Shown: positions 18,841 to 27,837 of the stretch, piece by piece
Numbering within the stretch: the stretch's first letter is position 1
Layout of the letters: each line of letters begins with the position of its first letter
Source: Litorimonas sp964490745
Lineage (GTDB): Bacteria > Pseudomonadota > Alphaproteobacteria > Caulobacterales > Maricaulaceae
Length of the DNA: 64,000 nucleotides
Direction: 5' to 3'
NCBI GenBank assembly: GCA_964490745.1
Contig: CAZBDT010000001.1
Coordinates: forward strand, 1-64,000
Notes under the pieces: generated by a model
What the model saw: only the letters and a program-made list of their open reading frames with translations
The model's database searches: none
What the model was told of the DNA's origin: nothing
Program-made: the position numbers and the translations under genes

Positions 18841-19269
18841 ATGAAGTCTACAATCGGGATAATTCAATCCGACTCTGATTTTGGGGAAGAACTGACACGC
18901 GTCTTAATCAAAGACGATCATATAGTTTTGCCCGTAGCTCACTCTCTGCGAGATGCATACAAAAATTTTTCGACTTATAATGCAGATATTTATATTATTG
19001 ATGGGCAATTCCCGAGAGAAATGGTTTTGCGCCTTTCAGATATGTTCACGCTTATCAATGTTCCGCATATCGTAAATTATAATCATGATTTGTTATTGCG
19101 AAAATCGGCCTTCAACAATCTTGAGGTTTCAAATTACGCGACTATGCTAACTGAAAAAGTTGACGACCCTATCTCCAAAGCTATTTCATTAGCTGTATGG
19201 GAATTTCACGTCAGTCTTCAAATTTCAAAGTCATTCGGACAAACTGCACCTGCACAATCCATCATTTAA
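18841..19269 (+). CDS. Small receiver-like protein, function unknown
   Basis: The 142-residue protein resembles a degenerate response-regulator receiver domain. It starts IGIIQSDSDFGEELTRVL, where a receiver has its acidic pocket. ADIYIIDGQFP places D54 at the phospho-acceptor position, and a helix/strand alternation continues. The conserved lysine and the threonine/serine switch are not obvious, and there is no output domain. It stands alone between the TonB receptor and the beta-helix lipoprotein. It may be a divergent regulator, or an unrelated alpha/beta protein. The assignment is weak. Confidence 0.5.
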   Translation: MKSTIGIIQSDSDFGEELTRVLIKDDHIVLPVAHSLRDAYKNFSTYNADIYIIDGQFPREMVLRLSDMFTLINVPHIVNYNHDLLLRKSAFNNLEVSNYATMLTEKVDDPISKAISLAVWEFHVSLQISKSFGQTAPAQSII

Positions 19270-19347
19270 CGACATCCATCAATTCAGATAATATCTCTGC
19301 TAATATGTCTGCGACCGGCTTTTTCTGTTAGTCACCCCACACCCTAA

Positions 19348-19560
19348 TTTACATTTCTATACAGCCTGAGCCAAGATATATATGTCGAGTCAGAAGAAGA
19401 CAGAAAGGATGAGCGCAGTAAGTTACTCAAAACAACCCCGAAGGACTCCGAGGCCGCCCACTATTTCCTAGATATATTTAAAAAGATGACAGACACGGCC
19501 ATAGAGCTTTCAGGAATTGAGCGTTTTGATCAGAACCATAATGCATTATCTCGATCCTAA
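19348..19560 (+). pseudogene. Possible gene remnant, no start codon
   Basis: This is a 70-codon stretch between two stops, with protein-like composition (KDERSKLLKTTPKDSEAA, then FLDIFKKMTDTAIELSG). It has no plausible start except an internal Met. It lies in the 425-bp gap between the receiver-like gene and the beta-helix gene. It may be the tail of a decayed gene or chance. I recognise no family. Confidence 0.25.
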
Positions 19561-19694
19561 ATGTTACTCGCCACGAGGGCCAATGCCTTTAAAGGGTCAC
19601 AAGCTATGATCCAACGCGCCTTAAAGAACTAAAGCGCGGAGCGGCTTTGCCGGACACACTGAAACTAACTGTCAGAGAAGACAAAATTCTCAGC

Positions 19695-21134
19695 TTACTG
19701 TTCGATATCGGAGTCCAAACCGGACAATTGATTTGTGTCCAGATTTCTAATATTGGAAGAATTAATTTGGCCGGTAATACCGGCATGGCTGCTTATAATT
19801 ATACCGACCGTATCTGAATTATACGCCCGTGACGCATTCACCCCAATAATTTCATTATTATAAATCGTCGCATTCTCAACGCCCTCAATGACAATCCCTT
19901 CATAACGGTCATATCGGACAGGGTTATTTTGCTGGGCAACGCGCGCACCAAGATTTCTAATTTTATTATCTGAGACCGTGACGTCCCGACTGGACTCAAT
20001 TTGAATGGCACGTTGGACACCGTTAAGGCTGTTTCGTGATATAATGACAGGAGCCACGATACGCTCGGCTGTTTGATCATTTGTTGTACGCAATGGCCCA
20101 CTCAGGGACTCAATAGATAATGCGCGTACAACATTTACAAAGATATTGCCCTCCATACGAATATTCTGAGCGCCCCGTTTAGATGAGATACCATCAAAGC
20201 CGCCATAAAAACGGTTATTGATCATCGTATAGTTTCCACCTAGCGCAGCATCATAAGGAGTCGCCGACATATAAATACTCGCGTCACGAATACCAAAAAA
20301 GGATGATTCTTCGATGAGGGCGGATTGCGCGCCCACAACGAACACACCACTGTCACCACCAGCGTTCCGCCAACTATCACTTTGACTGTCAATGGCTTGC
20401 GCCGTTTCAAAATTATCAAAATAAGCGTCACGGTTCTCAGCGCTGATCGGCGCGCCAATTATGGTTAGGCCTCTTATAGAGACCGAGTCTACTTTCGCCC
20501 TCGGATCGGTGCCGCCTGTGGCTCCTCGAATTGACAGACCATCTGTTGTTGATGCCACCGGATCTCCAACGCTAGTTGCGCCAATTCCGCGCCCTTGCGG
20601 TACTGTCCCCGAAAGGTACGCCTGAGATATGTTTAGCTCGCCACCGGTCCAGCTTACATCGACCAAGTCATCTCCACCGCAACGCCCAGAAAAACTCTCA
20701 CTCGTCGCATCGAAATCAATCAAGTCTGAATTGACATTTGGACCCGCGATAAAAATGACGTCCGTGGCGATAATCGAAAAATCCTGATTTCCTAATATGA
20801 CGGACACACCCTCAAGATTATCAATATTATAGGTTCCCGGTGGGATTGTCAGAGTATCGCCTTTAGACGCAGCCTCCTGCAGGGACGTTTGAATCGCAGC
20901 ACTATCATCTAAATTATCATCAGGGATCGCTTGCCACCCAGCTGTTCCGTCGCAAACCCCTCCTGTTGCGGCAAAGCTCGTACTGGCCGAAGGCGGGGAT
21001 GGGGGCGGAGGGGGCGGTGAAACTGACGTTGTCGGCATTGATGATCCGCCGCCACCCCCACAGGAAACAATCATCAAGCTCAAGACTGTCAAAAAACCAA
21101 AGCCAGGCTTCATCCGCTGAAAAGGCAACATCAT
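19695..21134 (-). CDS. Lipoprotein with right-handed parallel beta-helix (pectate-lyase-like fold)
   Basis: The 479-residue protein has a lipoprotein signal (LMIVSC, Cys25), a glycine run, and a proline-rich linker (about 38-50) that spaces the domain from the membrane. It then has a beta-helix domain starting like pectate-lyase-3 proteins (DDNLDDSAAIQTSLQEAAS, TLTIPPGTYNI). Repeated short turns such as MINNRFYGG, MEGNIFVNV, ISRNSLNGV and VSDNKIRNL show the helix coils. Such proteins are polysaccharide lyases, epimerases or hydrolases. I cannot identify catalytic residues, so activity on alginate or another uronate polymer is only suggested by the neighbourhood. Confidence 0.72.
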   Translation of the reverse strand: MMLPFQRMKPGFGFLTVLSLMIVSCGGGGGSSMPTTSVSPPPPPPSPPSASTSFAATGGVCDGTAGWQAIPDDNLDDSAAIQTSLQEAASKGDTLTIPPGTYNIDNLEGVSVILGNQDFSIIATDVIFIAGPNVNSDLIDFDATSESFSGRCGGDDLVDVSWTGGELNISQAYLSGTVPQGRGIGATSVGDPVASTTDGLSIRGATGGTDPRAKVDSVSIRGLTIIGAPISAENRDAYFDNFETAQAIDSQSDSWRNAGGDSGVFVVGAQSALIEESSFFGIRDASIYMSATPYDAALGGNYTMINNRFYGGFDGISSKRGAQNIRMEGNIFVNVVRALSIESLSGPLRTTNDQTAERIVAPVIISRNSLNGVQRAIQIESSRDVTVSDNKIRNLGARVAQQNNPVRYDRYEGIVIEGVENATIYNNEIIGVNASRAYNSDTVGIIISSHAGITGQINSSNIRNLDTNQLSGLDSDIEQ

Positions 21135-21433
21135 TCAATTATCTCCCCATTTTTATTCTGAGAATATAAGCAAGAATTAATCAATATCAATCAGTTTCAA
21201 TCATTATTGCGCAGATATGGCGCTCAAATCTCGCACCAGTGTCAAAATCATTGAGGTAACAAAACGGCCGAACGTTTGTCTGATGTGAGCACATCCTAGG
21301 TGAAGAGGGCAGATTTTTTTAAAAGACAAAGCCCGTTCACTTTTGAGCCCAAAAAAAGCGGCCTAAGGCACCGCTGTAAGTTTTCACGTAATATTGCCGA
21401 ATCTCTTTAACAGGCCAGTCCTTAAATAGGAGA
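21135..21433. other. Intergenic region with terminator
   Basis: These 299 bp separate the beta-helix gene from the sulfotransferase gene, both on the minus strand. Apart from the terminator at 21351-21375 and the promoter that the beta-helix gene must have, I see nothing in it. Confidence 0.4.
21351..21375 (-). terminator. Rho-independent terminator of the TPR-sulfotransferase gene
   Basis: On the minus strand AGCG...GCC pairs with GGC...CGCT with a small bulge, followed by seven T (A run at 21351-21357). It lies about 60 bp after the sulfotransferase stop. Confidence 0.65.
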
Positions 21434-23221
21434 TCACTTTGAAGTTTCAGTGAGTGATACCTTCAACGGTGTTAGATATTCCTCTACCCCTTTCCAAACG
21501 CCAATCGCGGTCGTAAAGAGTGGCTGTCTAACCTGTTCACTACTGGCTGTGCGAACGGCACGTTTTGATGCGTGGAAGTTCAGACAGCCCGGCTCAAAAG
21601 CGAGTCCAATATGGTCTAAGATGATACGTAATTGCCGCTCTAGATCTTTAACCAACGCCTCATATTGAATATGCAATACGCGATCAGATAAAAGACGATC
21701 CCAATGGGACATGATTTTCAGATAGGTTAAATAATAAGTACCAATATTTTCCAGCTTATAACTAAACTCCACACCGTACGCGAAAAACTGCTTAAATAAG
21801 CTCAAGCCACAATCCATTGGATCGCGTCTGATATCTAATATAATAGCTTGGGGCAAAATTTTGTGAATGAGCCCAATATGTTCGAAATTATGTGGGAGCT
21901 TGTCGATAAAATAGGGCGATTTCTCAGATCTGAAAACGGCGCTTTCGTCTAAGTAATCTTGTCCGAAATGCGCTAAGTCATCTTCGGAAAATAGATCGAG
22001 GCTCTGTAAAAAAGGTTTTGAAAATCGACTAGCTGCAGTGAGGTGCATTTTACGTTTTATATTTGGTAAAACAGGTAACTCCATTGTGCCTTCTATCTGA
22101 GAATGGCTGGCCAAAATCTGCTCTAACAGAGTCGATCCAGAACGGGGTAATCCAATAATGAATATAGGCGTAGGTCCTGTCGGGATCGGCTTCGCCTGTT
22201 TCATCAAGGCAGATTTATGAAAGAAATAGATTAAGTTATCAGCCGCAGATTTGAACTTTTCCGGATCAAACCGTGAGGAGGGATAAGCTGCATTCGCCCT
22301 TTTATAATGCGGCATGGCCGCGTGCAATCCGGAGCGGATTTCATGCGCCTTAGCCAAGGCAAATAAGGCCTGACACTGATGTTCCGGGCTCAAAGCCCCA
22401 CTTTGCGTGAGGGTTTCCAAACGCTCTATCTCAGATGACGAAAATCTATAAGTTTTGAGATCTGCTAAAGCCCACCAAGGCGCGCCGCTTTGCGGTTTAT
22501 TTTGTATGGATGCGCGGTAGGACGTGATCGCATCCTCTCTCTGGCCGAGAGTTTTTAACGCATGACCTCGTAGTAGATCCAGCTCACTCATAAGCGCCTG
22601 ATTACCTGCGCATAAAGGTTTAGCAGCCTGACAGGCCTTCACCGCCTCGTCATTAAATCCAAAGCGAATAAACAAACCGATACGCGACCAAGCATTCGCA
22701 AAATTGTTTTCCAGGTTTAACAGTTCAGTAGTCGTTTTTATCGCGTCCTCGACATGGCCCGCATCTTGTTGAGCGCCGACAAGTATTTTTCTTAAATGCA
22801 GGTTCGCTGGGGAATGTTGTAGTCCCCGCCGAAGAATTTCGACTTGATCTTCAAAGGCGCTTTGCATTTGAAAAAGATGAGACAATGTGAATACGGCCCT
22901 TGGATGCCCCGAAAATGCCCTGAGCATATCTTCCGCAATATGCTTTGCTTTTTCAAATTGGCGCTCGGTCATCGCCTGCTGGATCAGTCGGAACTCTATT
23001 TGAAGCGGATCGAACGCTTCCGCCCGTTCACAAGCTTCAATCGCGCGTGGATAATCTCCGAGATGATACAAGCTTGCCGAGAGCTCTAGCCAGCTTTCAT
23101 AGCTATTGGGTACAAGGCGTATAGCCGCCTCAAATGCGTCTTTTGCGGCCTTAAAATCTTGGCTCTTTAAAAACGCTTTGCCGCGAGACATGCAGTTTTC
23201 ATATGTCTGGCCATTGCTCAT
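21434..23221 (-). CDS. TPR-repeat sulfotransferase family protein
   Basis: The 595-residue protein has an N-terminal TPR region (about 1-310) with several 34-residue units such as AFEAAIRLVPNSYESWLELS and ACERAEAFDPLQIEFRL. A C-terminal PAPS-dependent sulfotransferase domain follows (about 350-590). The 5'-phosphosulfate loop is IFIIGLPRSGSTLLEQIL and the 3'-phosphate region is RDPMDCGLSLFKQFF. There is no signal peptide, so it is cytoplasmic. In alphaproteobacteria this architecture is often found next to TonB receptors, as here (receptor at 23318). The acceptor is unknown. A terminator lies on each side, so it is probably transcribed alone. Confidence 0.87.
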   Translation of the reverse strand: MSNGQTYENCMSRGKAFLKSQDFKAAKDAFEAAIRLVPNSYESWLELSASLYHLGDYPRAIEACERAEAFDPLQIEFRLIQQAMTERQFEKAKHIAEDMLRAFSGHPRAVFTLSHLFQMQSAFEDQVEILRRGLQHSPANLHLRKILVGAQQDAGHVEDAIKTTTELLNLENNFANAWSRIGLFIRFGFNDEAVKACQAAKPLCAGNQALMSELDLLRGHALKTLGQREDAITSYRASIQNKPQSGAPWWALADLKTYRFSSSEIERLETLTQSGALSPEHQCQALFALAKAHEIRSGLHAAMPHYKRANAAYPSSRFDPEKFKSAADNLIYFFHKSALMKQAKPIPTGPTPIFIIGLPRSGSTLLEQILASHSQIEGTMELPVLPNIKRKMHLTAASRFSKPFLQSLDLFSEDDLAHFGQDYLDESAVFRSEKSPYFIDKLPHNFEHIGLIHKILPQAIILDIRRDPMDCGLSLFKQFFAYGVEFSYKLENIGTYYLTYLKIMSHWDRLLSDRVLHIQYEALVKDLERQLRIILDHIGLAFEPGCLNFHASKRAVRTASSEQVRQPLFTTAIGVWKGVEEYLTPLKVSLTETSK

Positions 23222-23260
23222 ATCGTCCGTGTAATCGCTCTGTAGATAATCATAAAGTCA

Positions 23261-23289
23261 TAAAAAAAACGGAGGCCGAAACCTCCGTT
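23261..23289 (-). terminator. Rho-independent terminator of TonB receptor 3
   Basis: AACGGAGG (23268-23275), loop CCGAAA, CCTCCGTT (23282-23289). On the minus strand it is followed by a T-run (A run 23262-23269). It lies 29 bp past the receptor stop. Confidence 0.87.
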
Positions 23290-23317
23290 AAATTACATAA
23301 GGATTGCTTGGCAATTT

Positions 23318-26300
23318 CTACATTTTGTAGTTCACGCCCAAGAAGACAAAGCGTCCGCGCGGTCCAACCGGCCAAGCGGTTTGCGTCGCGAAGGGGTCTT
23401 CGTCACTGATATTATTGACACCGCCATAAACTGTGAATTGATCATTCACGTCATAAGATGCATTTGCGTCGAAAATATAGGTTTCTCCAAAGAAGCCTGC
23501 ATCACCGAATTGACCCGCGAGTACGTCCTCAATTTCGTCAACCGCTTGCTTGCTTTGATAACTAGTTTGGAAACCAACCCCAATTGGACCACGATCCCAC
23601 GTCAGAAGAAGATTGCCTGATAGTTTTGGACTTTGAACTTCTCTCAGCCCAGGATCAATTTCTGACAGGTTAGACGGGTTAAAGAAGCGATCCAATTTCT
23701 CTTGATAAGATCCGACTAAATTGGCTCCAAATGTATTATCACCCATGTCGAATGAATAATTAGCTGCAACATCAACACCACTAGCCTCAAGGCGCGCAAA
23801 GTTAATTTGTCCACTGGTTAAGTCAGCCAAACCGCCATCGCCTCTCCGTTCGAAAGCCCCACAAAATGGAACATTCGGGAAATCCGTAGAATCCAGACAG
23901 CCCTCTAAAATATCTCCAGCGCCAACGGCGGAAATTGCATTCTCAATTTCGATATCCCAATAATCAACCGTCAGAGAGAACCCTTGCAGGAATGACGGAC
24001 GAATGACCGCACCTATTGTGAAAGTGTCAGCTGTTTCGACATCAAGGTTTGGATTACCCCCTGATGAGCCTGTGAAACGACCTGTCAGTGGGTTTTCCCA
24101 AATATAGTTCCCATTGGCATCTAGGATTTCAGCGTTAGGGACACCAGCGGCCTGAAGTGAGGCTATACAATTTGTCTCACGAATATCTGTACCAGCTGGG
24201 CCAAGTCCAACATTTTCTAGGTTACACGGATCTTGGTCAGAGCCGATTTGAATTGGGTTCTCGGGGTCAAAGAGTTCGGCGATATTTGGCGCACGGACCG
24301 CGCGAGATAATGTACCCCGTAAGCTAACGTCATTTATCGGTGCCCAAGTTGCACCAAGCTTCCAAGTTGTTTGACCACCCAGCGTGCTGTAATCAGCATA
24401 TCTTACGGCTGCGTCCACTGTGAGCTCTTCAGCAAGCGTAACGCCTCTGAAGACCGGAACCCGCACCTCACCATAAACTTCACGAACATCGAAATTGCCA
24501 TTGGTGTTGAACTGCTGATCATTATCAATGCTGATGAAAGAGTTCAGGAATGGATCAATCGTATTGGAAAGCACACCCGGTGTGAAAGATGTCCCCTGCG
24601 GTAAGACACCTAAAACAAGCGGATCTTTTGTATCTTCACTCGTTTCACGACGATATTCAGCCCCAACCGCATAACCGATTGGGCCGTCTAAGAGACTTCC
24701 CAAGACGTCAAAATTACCCGCGGCTGTTCCTGAAATAACCGTTTGAGTCAGCTTAATTTCATCTGTTAAGTCCGCTCGTAAGAAATCCTGAGCCGCTTCA
24801 CTGACTGAGTTGTCGCCGAAAGGATTTAGCGGCTGACATTGTCCATCACCCGGCGTGAAGGAATAATATCGGTTTGACGCAAATCCACCATCAGCGAAGC
24901 CGTTACCAGCTGTGAAATAGTCAATCTCATAAAATGCGTCAGGGTCTAGGTCAGATCGACAGACGATGCTTCCATCCGGTGCTCTAACAGCGTCGGTTGC
25001 GGCAAATTGACGATCCAGAAAGACAGTGGAACTGTCCTGCGTATTTTTAAATTGGCCATGGTTTCCAGAGATTTCAAACCGATGTCCGGAATCTGTTTCC
25101 CATTTCAAACCACCCACAAAACGGAGTGTTTCGCGTTCGGTAATTGTGGGGTTATCATCCAATAAATCAATCGGGTCTTGCGTGAGAAGCAATCCACCTG
25201 TCTGGGCCACAACAGGCAAAAGCTCTGTCGGAATGAAGGGGTTATCAGGCGCGATAAACAATGTGTCGTAGAATGAATCCTGTTCCCCAAATGTCGTCGA
25301 TTCGGCAGTTACATATTTGGCTTCGACAAAAGCGGTCAGGCCGGGAGCCAAATCGTAGGTAGAGTTTACATTGATAGAGAAGGAATCTGTCTCAGGATAT
25401 AAAGTGTCTTTGTTGAAATTGAACAATCCACCGCTGCCGCTACCGTCCGGGTTACCAACACCCCGGAAACTGGAATCTCCAATCAGAGATTCTTCGAAAA
25501 CGCTGACCGACCCGTCAGAATTAGTGACCCAACATCCCGCAAGGAAGCCGATTTGACCACCACGCGATTCTTGACAATCGGCAATGCCATTATTGTTCAA
25601 ATCGACATAGGTAACGTCGCGTCCGCCAAAGCCGGGTGCAATCGAACCTGTCTGAGAGGATAGCCATACGCGAGGATCTCTCGCAATGATGCGAGCTGGC
25701 GAATTACTCGCACGATCAAGTAAAGCCTGTTCAGTTGCGGTCAGGTTTAAGCCGGTTGCATCGAAACCAACAAGGCTCGTTCCGATTGTCAAACCATTGA
25801 AGTTAGGTGTGTCAGAACCAAGATCGCCGGCTTGTAAACGAAGCGCTGGGTTAGCGAGGTCAACTGCAATATTGTTGTCACGAGAGAATGCTCGATCCGC
25901 ATTTGTAAGCGATGTATCCTCAACGTAACTTGCGCTGATAACAAAATTACCGCGATCATTGTCAAAGTTCTTACCATATGTGGCATCAATCACGAAGTTC
26001 TCAGCATCACCCTGCGTTGAAATGCCGCCCCGAACATCTGCTTCAAAACCCTCGAAATCATCTTTCAAAATAAAGTCGACAACCCCCGTAACCGCATCGG
26101 CACCATAAATGGCTGATGCGCCTCCAGTTGTCACATTGACCCTTTCGACCAGAGCACGCGGGATTGAACTGACGTCAACAGAGGCAGACCCACGGAAGCC
26201 AGCCACATGGCGACGACCATTAACGAGCGTCAATGTCCGCGCCGCGCCGAGGCCGCGCAGGTTTAATGAACTTCCGCCGGAAACGGAGTTCTCAACGGAT

Positions 26301-26569
26301 GTAGATGAAACAAGCGCAGGAATGTCATTAACAATTTCTGCCAAGCTAATTTCACCGGACAGTTGAATAGCTTCACTATCGATCGACTGAACAGGAATAG
26401 AGGAAATCAGATTAGGATCTTGTGGAATTCGCGAACCCGTAACGACAATAACATCATCTGCCGCCGCGTCTTGCGCTGTCGCCGTTGTCGAAAGTCCAGC
26501 CAAAGACATAGCCAATAAACTGGCGGAGGCGGTCAGACGGCCTCTAAAAATTTTGGTATTCAGTCCCAT
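23318..26569 (-). CDS. TonB-dependent receptor, third of the window
   Basis: It is an outer-membrane active transporter. I chose the ATG at 26569 (MGLNTKIFRGRL) because AAGGGAA precedes it and a signal peptide follows directly (SASLLAMSLAGLSTTATAQD). An ATG at 26674 would add 35 atypical residues. The plug has DDVIVVTGSRIPQDPNL, SSLNLRGLGAARTLTLVNGR and VTTGGASAIYGADAVTGVVD. The barrel ends VFLGVNYKM. The GGASA-YGADAV-GVV plug is typical of receptors of a different subgroup from the two alginate-region receptors. The neighbours (sulfotransferase, hydantoin operon) do not fix a ligand; an amino-acid or peptide-like ligand is possible. Confidence 0.87.
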   Translation of the reverse strand: MGLNTKIFRGRLTASASLLAMSLAGLSTTATAQDAAADDVIVVTGSRIPQDPNLISSIPVQSIDSEAIQLSGEISLAEIVNDIPALVSSTSVENSVSGGSSLNLRGLGAARTLTLVNGRRHVAGFRGSASVDVSSIPRALVERVNVTTGGASAIYGADAVTGVVDFILKDDFEGFEADVRGGISTQGDAENFVIDATYGKNFDNDRGNFVISASYVEDTSLTNADRAFSRDNNIAVDLANPALRLQAGDLGSDTPNFNGLTIGTSLVGFDATGLNLTATEQALLDRASNSPARIIARDPRVWLSSQTGSIAPGFGGRDVTYVDLNNNGIADCQESRGGQIGFLAGCWVTNSDGSVSVFEESLIGDSSFRGVGNPDGSGSGGLFNFNKDTLYPETDSFSINVNSTYDLAPGLTAFVEAKYVTAESTTFGEQDSFYDTLFIAPDNPFIPTELLPVVAQTGGLLLTQDPIDLLDDNPTITERETLRFVGGLKWETDSGHRFEISGNHGQFKNTQDSSTVFLDRQFAATDAVRAPDGSIVCRSDLDPDAFYEIDYFTAGNGFADGGFASNRYYSFTPGDGQCQPLNPFGDNSVSEAAQDFLRADLTDEIKLTQTVISGTAAGNFDVLGSLLDGPIGYAVGAEYRRETSEDTKDPLVLGVLPQGTSFTPGVLSNTIDPFLNSFISIDNDQQFNTNGNFDVREVYGEVRVPVFRGVTLAEELTVDAAVRYADYSTLGGQTTWKLGATWAPINDVSLRGTLSRAVRAPNIAELFDPENPIQIGSDQDPCNLENVGLGPAGTDIRETNCIASLQAAGVPNAEILDANGNYIWENPLTGRFTGSSGGNPNLDVETADTFTIGAVIRPSFLQGFSLTVDYWDIEIENAISAVGAGDILEGCLDSTDFPNVPFCGAFERRGDGGLADLTSGQINFARLEASGVDVAANYSFDMGDNTFGANLVGSYQEKLDRFFNPSNLSEIDPGLREVQSPKLSGNLLLTWDRGPIGVGFQTSYQSKQAVDEIEDVLAGQFGDAGFFGETYIFDANASYDVNDQFTVYGGVNNISDEDPFATQTAWPVGPRGRFVFLGVNYKM

Positions 26570-26727
26570 AATGGTTCCCTTCAAATATGGTATGTGGCTG
26601 TATTGTAATTGTCTTGAAGCTGCCACTTCAAGTATCTTGTTTAATATATGGTTGTTCAAAAAATGATCTTTCAAACAAAGTTGAAAGATTGTGTTTTCTA
26701 TCTTGTCGGTGCTGTCATTTTCACCAT

Positions 26728-27837
26728 TTACACTCCCTTATGTAATTTATGCAGTTCCTCTAACGGCACATAATCAATATCAAACCCAAAGCAGCGCGGT
26801 GCGACGGCCTTCAAGGCTGCTTTCGATCTGTAAAACTCGGAACAGCCAATTGCAAAGACGGCAACGCGATGACCATAGCGCAACCGCTCGGCATTGATGG
26901 GCGTCCCGGTTTCATACTCGACAATCACGATGAGGTCAGGAACGCTTGCAACAACGCGATTGCCCAACGTGGCCAGTAAATATTCGTTTTTGATGTTGAT
27001 TTTTAAAGTCTCGCCAGAACCGTCAAAACGCCTAAGCGTGGCTTCACCAACATCATATCCGCCAATGATACGCGTGGCTTTATCCGTGACCTTGCCCTCA
27101 AAAATAAGTCGGCATTCGCCGTAAATTGAAGACTCGAAAATGTCTTTCAATGGCGAGATAAGGTCATCCGCGCGACCCCGATTTTCTCTCAGCGTTTGAC
27201 CTAACTTCACAGAAAAACTGACGGTTTCGGGAATAACAGATTGTTTGAGTTCCGCACCTGTCATCCCATGCTCCACCGTTGTGACCATGCCGCCTGCGGC
27301 CATCGCGTAGCTGCGAATATGCCGCTCATACACATCGGTCGTATCGGTCTGGAACGTCGCTTGGTTCCCGGCATAGTCATATGCCAGAGCGGGCGTCGGT
27401 TTTACGCCCGCAATGGCATAGGACATCATTTGGGCTTCCGGTAAAGCGCGGCCCATGCCGTCGCCGTCAATGACAGGCAGACCTTTTCCGGCGGCTGCGA
27501 CCAAAGGCACCAAAGAGTTACCGCCGCCAATTTCAAAGGATGCAACCGCGTCCACTTTGCGGCCCACATGGTTTTCAAAAGCCTCAATAGCGCGAGGGGC
27601 CTCGTCTAGAGACGGAAGTAACTCCAAGCTGACCGTAGGTGCGCCAACACTGCCAATTGGAACGACAAAAGCTTCATCTGAGACATGCTCAGCTTTAATA
27701 AGAGGCACCGGGCCATGTGCCTTTATAGCCTCCCGGGCTATGAGCAGGGGAATGTGCGGGTCACCGCCACCGCCAGTTGCCAGAAAGACCGACCCTAGGG
27801 CGAGATCGTCAAGATCATTGAGGCCTATCTCTTTCAT
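26728..27837 (-). CDS. DUF917 family protein (S-methyl-thiohydantoin desulfurase-like)
   Basis: The 369-residue protein begins with the family pattern LNDLDDLALGSVFLATGGGGDPH and carries GGGNSLVPLVAAAGKGLPVIDGDGMGRALPE (given here in two known blocks, GGGNSLVPL and DGDGMGRALPE). This is the DUF917 family, found with HyuA-like proteins in hydantoin-type gene clusters. Its ATG overlaps the HyuA-like stop by 4 bp (27834-27837), so both are co-translated. The reaction here is unknown; a step on a hydantoin or related ring is inferred from context. Confidence 0.82.
   Translation of the reverse strand: MKEIGLNDLDDLALGSVFLATGGGGDPHIPLLIAREAIKAHGPVPLIKAEHVSDEAFVVPIGSVGAPTVSLELLPSLDEAPRAIEAFENHVGRKVDAVASFEIGGGNSLVPLVAAAGKGLPVIDGDGMGRALPEAQMMSYAIAGVKPTPALAYDYAGNQATFQTDTTDVYERHIRSYAMAAGGMVTTVEHGMTGAELKQSVIPETVSFSVKLGQTLRENRGRADDLISPLKDIFESSIYGECRLIFEGKVTDKATRIIGGYDVGEATLRRFDGSGETLKINIKNEYLLATLGNRVVASVPDLIVIVEYETGTPINAERLRYGHRVAVFAIGCSEFYRSKAALKAVAPRCFGFDIDYVPLEELHKLHKGV

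Noticed and set aside
23318..26674. Longer start of the third TonB receptor at 26674
   Set aside because: The extra 35 residues precede the signal peptide, while the ATG at 26569 has a good ribosome site.
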